Shown here piece by piece: positions 1-6,700 of a DNA stretch of 31,879 nucleotides. The notes below the pieces were generated by a model, which saw only the letters and a list, made by a program, of their open reading frames with translations, searched no databases and was not told where the DNA came from. Source of the stretch: Candidatus Aminicenantota bacterium (GTDB lineage: Bacteria > Acidobacteriota > Aminicenantia > UBA2199); the NCBI GenBank assembly GCA_020355945.1, contig CP070627.1, positions 7,183,290-7,215,168 on the forward strand. The letters run 5' to 3'. Numbering within the stretch: position 1 is the stretch's first letter; the number at the start of each line of letters is the position of its first letter. The position numbers and the translations under genes were made by a program.

Positions 1-1051
1 AATAGAGACCCAGGGAAACCATTATATCCTGGGAGATGTCACATTGAACCATGGGGTTCAAGATATATGAGCCATCTCCCCAATTTCCGATATAACTGAA
101 CGCCGCAGATATAAAATCGGTAAAACTGAAACGCAGCATGGAGAAGAAATATTTTTGCCCCAGGGTAAAGCGTTCACCGGAAAGGAGAAGATCGAGATCA
201 TAGTTGGCACTGTCTTTTTCACCGCTGGAATCGTAATAAAATTCATTCAACCAATAGAGCCCTTGTTTTAAGGGAAAGGTATAATCAAATCCCAGCACAA
301 TTTTTTTATCCTTTCGCCCGGGTGAATCAAAATACCCGGCTTCAATCCACCAGCCGATAAAATTTTCACCCCTTAAGTCCAGGCCATATATGGAAGTATC
401 TACCGGTCCCGAACGGATAACGGTTAACGCCATATCGATACCTAAAGCATGGGTTTGGGCACGAAGGCCTGATTTAGAGGAGCTAAAGTCATTTTCCGGT
501 GAAAACACACCGGTGATACCGGAATAGGTTCCCAGTGGTATATAAACCTTAAGGGCATTGGCCCCGGGTTTTTCCTCTTTGGGTTCGAAAATATTCACCC
601 GGTTAAATATATCCAGGGGGGCCCAGAGATAAGAAACTCCCATGGCTACCCGCTGCTTGCCAATCGATATATCAAACCCTTTAAAATAAAGGTCCACATA
701 TGCCCGGTCCACGTCGATTTTCACCTTACTGGTTTCGGAACCGGTCCCGGCGGGGTCGCCGTAAGTTCCCAACGGACTGGTCATAATCCCATGAAAGGAA
801 AAAAAGTCCACTGCCACATTCACCGTCACTTTTTCCGAAGGGGAAGCTTGATATTTCAGCCGCAAACGGTTGTAATCCCCCAGGCTGAACTTATCGTTTA
901 AGTTTTTCCAGCTCATATCCAGGTGATTCAACAGGAAAAAACGGTTTTCAAAGTACCCGAAAATGTCCACATCTGCCATTAGACAACTGCCGGACAGGAT
1001 CGAAAAAAGAGCGACAGCAGTAAAAACATATTTTACTTTTTTCCCTTTCAT
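1..1051 (-). CDS. Outer-membrane beta-barrel-like protein, 3' end cut by window
   Basis: An uninterrupted minus-strand frame runs from an ATG at 1051 to the left edge (350 codons, no stop in the window), so the gene is partial. Residues 1-26 form a signal peptide: a basic start (MKGKKVKY), a hydrophobic core (VFTAVALFSIL) and a likely signal peptidase I site after CLMA. The Cys at 23 is not in a good lipobox. The mature part alternates polar and aromatic residues in short strands separated by Gly/Asp/Asn turns (for example VDLYFKGFDISIGKQRVAMG), as in porin-like outer-membrane proteins. No specific family is recognised; substrate and function are unknown. Its ATG overlaps the stop of the upstream TetR gene (ATGA), so the two are probably co-transcribed and translationally coupled. 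Confidence 0.72.
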   Translation of the reverse strand, partial: MKGKKVKYVFTAVALFSILSGSCLMADVDIFGYFENRFFLLNHLDMSWKNLNDKFSLGDYNRLRLKYQASPSEKVTVNVAVDFFSFHGIMTSPLGTYGDPAGTGSETSKVKIDVDRAYVDLYFKGFDISIGKQRVAMGVSYLWAPLDIFNRVNIFEPKEEKPGANALKVYIPLGTYSGITGVFSPENDFSSSKSGLRAQTHALGIDMALTVIRSGPVDTSIYGLDLRGENFIGWWIEAGYFDSPGRKDKKIVLGFDYTFPLKQGLYWLNEFYYDSSGEKDSANYDLDLLLSGERFTLGQKYFFSMLRFSFTDFISAAFSYIGNWGDGSYILNPMVQCDISQDIMVSLGLY

Positions 1052-1773
1052 TTGGGACCTCGTTGGGATTGATTCTCCTGGTCTTGTCCCTGGCTGTCAA
1101 GTTTAAAGATTTCAATATATTTGCGTTCCACCATCCTGAAGCTGCCCTCCGGGGCGCCCAAAATTCGCTCAACGCTTTTTTCAAAAACCTTTATTTTTTG
1201 TTCAATCAGATCGATATTTTCCGGTTTCTCTTCCGCTTGCAAAAGAAGTTCCACCACAATCTCATTCATACTAAACGCCATGATAAAGATGATCTCTGCT
1301 GTTTCCCTGGGGTACTGGGGGTGGAAATGCCCTTCTTCTATGCCCTGTTTGATGATTTCGGCAAAGGGAGGCGTTAATAATGCAATGCTTCGTTTAAATA
1401 TCTTGTGCCTGAGTATCAAATTTTCATCTTTGTACATGAACTTCATTAACATCTTCATCAAATCTTTGTTTTCAACTTTTCGATTCCTGATGGAAACAAA
1501 AAAGTGGTTCGCTTTTTCCAAAGCGTTCATATCCGTTTGTTCCATCATTTTTCCTACTTGTGATACGCTCTTTTCCGTAAATTGGTTTACCAATTGGTCC
1601 AGTAGGTCTTCTTTGGATTTGAAGTAGTGGTAAAAGGTACCTTTGGCCACACCGACCTTTTGGATGATATCGTTAACAGAGGTTTTTTCGTAGCCTTTCT
1701 CAAAGAAGAGCTGCCGGGCGGTATCGAGAAATTCGGTTAAGCGTTCGTCATATTCTTTGCTTATACGCACCAT
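1048..1773 (-). CDS. TetR/AcrR-family transcriptional regulator
   Basis: The 241-residue protein has the TetR N-terminal helix-turn-helix at about residues 9-56: FLDTARQLFFEKGYEKTSVNDI, then the recognition segment VGVAKGTFYHYFKSKEDLL, which is close to the family consensus. Residues 60-215 are a helical ligand-binding/dimerisation region, which is not conserved enough to name an effector. The tail (about 225-241) is polar and Gln-rich. Length is slightly above the usual 190-220. TetR proteins normally bind as dimers to palindromes over their own promoters and release on ligand binding; matching palindromes sit just upstream at 1802-1847. The only visible partner is the outer-membrane-type gene it overlaps by 4 nt. 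Nothing ties it directly to the NRPS operon, which starts 2 kb away on the other strand. Confidence 0.93.
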   Translation of the reverse strand: MVRISKEYDERLTEFLDTARQLFFEKGYEKTSVNDIIQKVGVAKGTFYHYFKSKEDLLDQLVNQFTEKSVSQVGKMMEQTDMNALEKANHFFVSIRNRKVENKDLMKMLMKFMYKDENLILRHKIFKRSIALLTPPFAEIIKQGIEEGHFHPQYPRETAEIIFIMAFSMNEIVVELLLQAEEKPENIDLIEQKIKVFEKSVERILGAPEGSFRMVERKYIEIFKLDSQGQDQENQSQRGPK

Positions 1774-1801
1774 TTGCAGTCTCCTTTAAAATTAACTGAC
1801 T

Positions 1802-1847
1802 GACGGTCTGTCTAGACTGACCGTCGGTCTAAACCGACCGTCGGTCA
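1802..1847. promoter_or_regulatory. Operator-like palindromes, probable TetR autoregulation site
   Basis: Positions 1802-1825 form a 24-bp palindrome centred on TCTAGA, with arms GACGGTC and GACCGTC and only one mismatched pair. The half-site GACCGTCGGTC occurs at 1819-1829 and again at 1836-1846, 17 bp apart, so the block is a cluster of related half-sites. It lies at the inferred transcription start of the TetR operon, where a bound repressor would block initiation. Assignment to this TetR is inferred from position. Confidence 0.7.
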
Positions 1848-1848
1848 T

Positions 1849-1877
1849 ATAATAGTATCATTTTTTTTATTTGTCAA
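1849..1877 (-). promoter_or_regulatory. Sigma70 promoter for tetR/outer-membrane operon
   Basis: Read on the minus strand, a perfect -35 TTGACA (1877-1872) is followed after 17 nt by -10 TATTAT (1854-1849). Transcription would start near 1842, inside the operator repeats, about 70 nt before the TetR start codon. Confidence 0.75.
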
Positions 1878-2216
1878 CTTTTTTTTAATTTTTTTTTGAA
1901 ATTCTAATTTTGAATATGTTTTAAAGAAGTATAACACAGAAAACAATTATTTTCAATTTCAAAACCAGGTCAACCCGTGTCCAAATAAAAAAATATTGTT
2001 AAAAGTAAAAATTATATTGAAATTTTTCCAAATTTATACTATTATACTCTGGTTGTCCAATAGCTAAATCAATCGAAACCCATCATAATTAGCTCGAGCA
2101 AAATTGACATTTATCATACCAGCAACCTAAAAAGACATCTATTGAGAAGCCAGTAAAAGACCACCTTTTGTTTCTACAAAAAACACACCAAAGAAAAAAG
2201 AAAAGAGAGGTAAAAC
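1878..2216. other. AT-rich intergenic region between divergent units
   Basis: This stretch lies between the leftward TetR operon and the first small peptide gene. It holds long A/T runs, a candidate rightward promoter (2017-2045) and the 5' leader of the peptide gene with a short hairpin (2155-2169). No ORF with a ribosome site is visible. Confidence 0.6.
2017..2045 (+). promoter_or_regulatory. Candidate promoter for first peptide gene
   Basis: TTGAAA (2017-2022) and TATTAT (2040-2045) are spaced by 17 nt. In such AT-rich DNA chance matches are likely. It gives a leader of about 165 nt, similar to the roughly 150-nt leader of the second peptide gene. Confidence 0.4.
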
Positions 2217-2402
2217 ATGAAAAAAAAAGCGTTAACAAGTAAGTTAGATTTGAACAAGGAAACAATTGCTCACTTAAATAGCCTGGAGATGTCTGCCAGC
2301 CGTGGTGGTGCTAAAGAGACGAGAATTGGCAGAAGTTGCTACACAGATAGATGCTGCCGTTCTAACCATTGCGAAGAAATGGTGCTGCTTCCCAACCAGT
2401 AA
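2217..2402 (+). CDS. RiPP precursor-like peptide 1 (double-glycine leader, Cys-rich core)
   Basis: This 61-residue peptide starts at an ATG 6 nt after a GAGAGG ribosome site. The leader begins MKKKALTSKLDLNKETIAHL; the L-NKETI-LN pattern recurs in natural-product precursor families, including class I lanthipeptide-type leaders. Residues 20-31 (LNSLEMSASRGG) fit the double-glycine consensus LSxxELxxIxGG: Leu -12, Glu -8, Met -7, Gly -2, Gly -1. Cleavage there, normally by a C39 peptidase/transporter, would leave a 30-residue core starting AKETRIG, with SCYTDRCC and a further Cys (HC), four Cys in all. The core has two Thr and two Ser, so thioether rings or disulfides are both possible. A paralogue follows at 2773. 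No modification enzyme or exporter of known type is in the window. Alternative: an unmodified small secreted Cys-rich peptide. Confidence 0.72.
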   Translation: MKKKALTSKLDLNKETIAHLNSLEMSASRGGAKETRIGRSCYTDRCCRSNHCEEMVLLPNQ

Positions 2403-2586
2403 GAAAACAGCGGCTGTCTTCCGGCACCTGCAAAAGTTGTTTTAAACTCCCAAATCCACTGTGGGGATACCTTTATAGCGGAATCAGTGCCCAATGTCCA
2501 ACGCACCAACGAATAAAACAGGGGAATTACTGTTTCCATTATAACTTTGCAGCAAAAATCAAAAAAAACGTTAAAAAATAATTAAT

Positions 2587-2615
2587 TTGATTTTTTTGTA
2601 ACTTTATGCTATAAT
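2587..2615 (+). promoter_or_regulatory. Extended -10 promoter for second peptide gene
   Basis: TTGATT (2587-2592), a 17-nt spacer, then TATAAT (2610-2615), preceded by TGC as in extended -10 promoters. The start would be near 2622, giving a leader of about 150 nt. The TATGCTAT core is shared with the NRPS promoter at 3503-3531. Confidence 0.7.
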
Positions 2616-2714
2616 AGTAAGGTTACTCGACGGGTGGTGTTCGAGTGGTGTTATCCCCGCGATAAGTTGGGGAAAGAGGCAATATGATTGAAGAGGCAGT
2701 CTCTAATCAAATCT

Positions 2715-2772
2715 GTTGAGAAACCAACAAAAGGTGAGCTTTTACTTCAAAAACAAAAAAAAGAGGTGAAAC
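2715..2772 (+). repeat. Duplicated 5' leader copy with hairpin (copy 2)
   Basis: The sequence just before the second peptide gene matches the one before the first (copy 1 about 2141-2216): TTGAGAA-CCA followed by AAAAG-5 nt-CTTTT, an A-rich run and the GAGG ribosome site. The hairpin arms are identical (2155-2159/2165-2169 and 2729-2733/2739-2743), while the loops differ (ACCAC versus GTGAG). The duplication that made the two peptide genes therefore included their leaders. Confidence 0.6.
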
Positions 2773-2949
2773 ATGAAAAAAAGAACCTTGAGAAAGTTGG
2801 TTTTGAACAAAGAAACAATTGTTCAATTAAATAACATTGAGATGAATGCCTTCCGGGCTGGTGCGAAGGAGACGAAAATTGGCGTAAGTTGTTATACCAA
2901 CAGGTGCTGCCAGAAAAAGGGGCAAATAAAGAACACAAAAATGTGCTGA
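2773..2949 (+). CDS. RiPP precursor-like peptide 2 (paralogue of peptide 1)
   Basis: This 58-residue peptide (ATG 2773, TGA 2947-2949) sits behind an AGAGGTG ribosome site. It begins MKKRTLRKLVLNKETIVQLN and is clearly paralogous to peptide 1. Residues 19-30 (LNNIEMNAFRAG) keep Leu -12, Glu -8 and Met -7, with AG in place of GG at the cut site. The predicted 28-residue core starts AKETKIG and contains SCYTNRCC plus a C-terminal Cys (KMC), four Cys in all. Only the KET-IG-SCYT-RCC part is conserved with peptide 1; the tails diverge, as in precursor families with a fixed ring-forming block. It has its own promoter and lies about 800 nt upstream of the NRPS start. Co-regulation with that operon is possible but unproven. 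Confidence 0.72.
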   Translation: MKKRTLRKLVLNKETIVQLNNIEMNAFRAGAKETKIGVSCYTNRCCQKKGQIKNTKMC

Positions 2950-3160
2950 TATTCCATATTCCATCAACGCCTTATTCTTCGGTCATTCCGTCATGCCCGA
3001 TACGTTCCGGATGGGAGATGTAATCAAAATTTGCCTCCAGGAAAAGCGGGGCAGGGGGATAACGATATCCCAAAAAAAATCGACAACAATTTCTTGCTAA
3101 CCTCCACCACCTCTGATTCGTTGTAGTATATGAAAAATCTGATAGGGATAGGAGGTTAAA

Positions 3161-3202
3161 ATGCGAGATGCAAACATCGTTATTGCCATGATTGTCAAAT
3201 GT
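3161..3202 (+). CDS. Possible 13-residue leader peptide ORF
   Basis: ATG at 3161 follows the Shine-Dalgarno site AGGAGG with 5-6 nt spacing; the product is MRDANIVIAMIVKC up to TAA (14 codons before the stop). GGAGGTTA (3151-3158), which includes the ribosome site, is exactly complementary to TAACCTCC (3098-3105), so the site could be hidden in an RNA stem. No clear promoter precedes it. It could be a regulatory leader ORF or a remnant of a decayed gene. Confidence 0.3.
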
Positions 3203-3502
3203 TAAAATGTGGAAAATGTGGAAATGTGGGGACAGGCAAAAAAAGGGATTTTGATGTGTAAGGCGGGGAAATTCGAAAGTTGAGAAATAATAACAAAAAT
3301 TGTTGCGTACCAAATTAACGTTAATATCCTACACAAAAAAGGACTAAAATGTTGATATAATTTACATTTCATTCAATAGTTGAAATCCCCAAAAAATTGT
3401 TAATAAAAAATTAAAAAATTTTTTTTCCTTTAAAAATGTTTTAAAAAGTAGATTTTTAAATGATTCTGCTCTTTTTGTGAATAAATGCAACAATTTTGAG
3501 TA

Positions 3503-3531
3503 TTTACAAAATTTTTTCAATATGCTATCTT
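3503..3531 (+). promoter_or_regulatory. Extended -10 promoter for NRPS operon
   Basis: TTTACA (3503-3508), a 17-nt spacer, then TATCTT (3526-3531) preceded by TGC. The start would be near 3538, leaving a leader of about 220 nt before the NRPS1 start codon. No better candidate lies closer to the gene. Confidence 0.6.
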
Positions 3532-3598
3532 AGAATTCCTGATACCTTTGATACCTGATATGAAGCAAGGCAAGAGGAAGGTTTTAATTGAAAAGAAG

Positions 3599-3687
3599 GG
3601 CTTCCAAAAGGCTTAAGGAAAAGAGTTAGGTTTAATAACTAAATTATTTATTCCAAAAGTCCGGCTAAAACCCCAGGGGCGGAAGCC
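3599..3687 (+). promoter_or_regulatory. Possible structured 5' leader of NRPS operon
   Basis: GGCTTCC (3599-3605) and GGAAGCC (3681-3687) are perfectly complementary and would close an 89-nt element. Inside is a hairpin AGTTA (3624-3628)/TAACT (3636-3640). The 5' strand can pair instead with GGAA at 3617-3620, giving two alternative folds. No known riboswitch consensus is recognised. Confidence 0.3.
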
Positions 3688-3757
3688 TATTCAAAATAAA
3701 AATCTATTAAGATTAACAACCAATCATTCCCAATTAAAGAGACTTCGGGTTAAAGAA

Positions 3758-6700
3758 ATGGAAAAATTAGATAAGAAAAATATCGAAGATATCCTTTCGC
3801 TAACGCCGATGCAGGAAGGAATGCTCTTTCATTATTTGCAAGATCCTGGGAGTGATATCTATTTTGAACAATTAAGCCTGGATATTTCCGGTGAAATCGA
3901 CGCTGACCTTTTTGGAAAAGCCTGGAATTTTGTTATTGAAACCAATGAGATGTTAAGAACGGTGTTCAGGTGGGAGAAGGTAGAAAATCCGGTTCAGATT
4001 ATTTTAAAAAAGCATCAACTTCAACCGAAATTTTTTGATCTCTCAGGAAAGGAACCCGGAGAAAAGAAAAAATGTTTGGAAAAGATAAAGGTCGAAGACA
4101 AGAAAGAAAAATTTGATTTACGGGAAGTTCCTTTCCGGGTGACCTTATGTAAAGTTGAAGAGAACAAATATGAGATGATGATCAGTAATCATCATATTCT
4201 TTACGATGGTTGGAGTACCGGGATTATTTTAAAGGAATTTTTTGAGGTATATCATGCCTTTTTGAATGGAGATCAAAGGACAAAGCCGTCGCTTAAACCA
4301 TCATTTAGGGAATTTGTGCAATGGCTCCAGGACCAGGATAAAGGTCAACAAAAACGATTCTGGGAAGGATATTTAAGTGGACTTTCAGCCCCAAGCACAT
4401 TCCCCTTAACCACCAACAAAAGGATAAAGGGAAAAGAGGCAAAGAGAATTGAAAATTACCCGGTGGTTTTGGCAAAAGATATGAAATACGAATTAGAGGC
4501 CTTTATCAAGCGTCAGCGGTTAACATTGGCCTCCTTTTTCTATAGTGCCTGGGGGATATTGCTGCAAAGATATTGTAACACCAATGATGTAAATTTTGGC
4601 ACCATCGTGTCAGGAAGGTCAGCCAGGATAAAAGGAATCGAAGATATGGTGGGACTGTTTATCAATACTATCCCGCTGCGAGTAAGCACAGAAGCGGGAG
4701 AAAAAATAAAAGACATGGTGCAACGAATTAACTGCATCCTACCAATAAGAGAAAAATATGAAAGTACCGCCTTAGTTGATGTTAAAGAATACAGTGAGTT
4801 GGAAAATAGCCAGGAACTTTTCGATTCCATTATCGTCCTGGAAAATTACCCATTAGATCTTGAGTTGATGCAAAAAAATGGTCAATGGTCATTGGTGGTG
4901 GAATCTTATTCCATCGTAGAAACCACCACATATCCTTTAGCCATCAGCATTACCATCGGCGAAGCTATAGAAATTCGCCTTATTTATCACCCAGCACTGG
5001 TGGAGAAAACAGCGATTTCCAGGCTATCCTGTCATTTCACCAATATTTTAATGGGTATTTTAAAGGATTTTGAGAAAGATATAAATGGTATTGAACTATT
5101 AGTAGAAGAAGAAAAGCAGCAGATTTTACATGATTTTAATGACACCCGGGTGAGATATCCAAAAGATAAAACCCTCCAGGAATTATTTGAGGAGCAGGTG
5201 GAGCAAACCCCGGACCATGTTGCCCTGGTAGGGACAACGAGGTGTCCTTCGGACATGAAAGTAAATGTGCTGGGCGAGAATATTTCAATCACTTACAAAG
5301 AATTGAATGAAAAATCTCATCAACTGGCCCATTTATTAAGGAAAAAGGGTGTTGCAGCAGAAACCATTGTAGGTATAATGACGGAGCGTTCCCTTAAGAT
5401 GATCATAGGCATACTGGCTGTATTGAAAGCAGGAGGTGCTTTTTTACCCATTGACACAGATTACCCGGCAGAACGAAAATCATTTATGCTCCGAGACTCA
5501 AACACCCATATACTGCTGATTTGCTCTCCCTTAATAAAAGAAAATAATTTTAAATTTAATGGAGAGATGATCTTATTGGATGAGCTAAGCGTACCAGATG
5601 GAGTGGAGATGAATAAAGACATCGCTTCAAAGCATGTCAATACAGCGGATGATCTGGCTTATATTATGTATACTTCAGGTTCCACAGGCAGGCCTAAAGG
5701 GGTGATAGTGGAGCATCGCAATGTTGTCCGTTTGGTGGTTAACACCAATTATATCCGGTTAACAGGAGAAACTCGCATCCTGCAAACCGGTGCTCCTGTA
5801 TTTGATGCCACCACTTTTGAAATATGGGGCGCGCTGCTTAACGGCGGTCAATTGGTATTAGTGGAGAAAGAAGTCATCCTGGATGCTCACCAGTTGGGCC
5901 AGGCCCTCCATCAAAATAAGATCAACACCCTATGGCTTACTTCCCCGCTGTTTAATCAATTGGTCGGGGAAAATTGCGAAATATTTTCAAACCTGGACTA
6001 TTTACTGGTGGGGGGCGATGTTTTATCTCCCCAATTCATCAATTTGGTAAGAAGTAAGAGTGAAAAACTAAAAATAATTAATGGTTATGGTCCAACAGAA
6101 AATACGACGTTTTCCACCACTTTTTTAATTGATAGAGATTTTGAAGAGGCCATTCCCATTGGCAGTCCTATTACCAATTCCACGGCATTTGTCTTAGGTC
6201 CACATGGAGAACTTCAACCCGTTGGGGTATTCGGAGAGTTGTGGGTAGGTGGAGATGGTGTATCTCGTGGCTATTTAAATCGTCCCGAATTGACCAGGGA
6301 AAAATTTGTTAACCTCCCGTGTTTAGGGGGAAAGCGGTTGTATCGAACCGGTGATATTACCCGATGGCTGCCGGATGGAAATATTCAATTTTCAAGACGT
6401 ATTGATTCCCAGGTTAAGATCAGGGGCTTCCGCGTAGAACCCGGAGAAATCGAGAAATACCTGTTAGAAAATCAAGAAGTTAAAGAAGCACTGGTAATAC
6501 CCAGGGAGGAAGAAACCGCTGAGAAATACCTTTGTGCCTATATCATTCCTGATTTTTCCGGCATTTCTCCAACCACCGATTCGTCAACTGCTGGTTTGAT
6601 TTCCCGATTACAGGAATTTTTATCTGGTGAATTGCCCGGTTATATGGTGCCTGCGCAATTTGTGATGCTGGAAAAGATACCACTGAATCCCAATGGTAAG

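Larger units (their letters stand above)
2403..2772. other. Intergenic region between the two peptide genes
   Basis: About 370 nt with no convincing gene. The first half resembles nothing I recognise. The second half carries a strong promoter (2587-2615) and the leader of the second peptide. That leader has possible stems CTCGA (2626-2630)/TCGAG (2641-2645) and CCCC (2655-2658)/GGGG (2669-2672), then the AAAAG/CTTTT hairpin shared with the first peptide gene. Confidence 0.5.
2950..3757. other. Long AT-rich region upstream of NRPS operon
   Basis: About 800 nt with no substantial gene. It contains a 14-codon ORF with an exceptional ribosome site (3161-3202), a short tandem of AATGTGGAA-like units near 3203-3230, A/T runs at 3402-3450, the NRPS promoter (3503-3531) and a possible folded leader (3599-3687). 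The longest minus-strand frame here (3313-2972) has a low-complexity Phe/His-rich product and no ribosome site, so I did not call it. Confidence 0.55.

Noticed and set aside
1121..1627. 168-codon plus-strand frame
   Set aside because: Antisense to the clear TetR gene; product has no recognisable features.
2404..2420. Hairpin ACAG-CGG-CTGT after the peptide 1 stop as a terminator
   Set aside because: Only a 4-bp core stem with no T-run after it.
2369..2581. 70-codon plus-strand frame overlapping the end of peptide 1, with several Cys
   Set aside because: No ribosome site, internal start in another frame, and peptide 2 shows that the family ends soon after the RCC block; probably chance.
2972..3313. 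113-codon minus-strand frame in the intergenic region
   Set aside because: No ribosome site or promoter, and an odd Phe/His/Trp-rich composition; more likely the reverse of non-coding DNA.
3410..3430. A-run/T-run as an intrinsic terminator before the NRPS promoter
   Set aside because: No G/C stem; ordinary A/T tract in AT-rich DNA.
5243..5255. Small hairpin TGTCC/GGACA in the A1 coding region as another repeat element
   Set aside because: Stem too short to separate from chance, although it lies in a variable loop that is also enlarged in A2.
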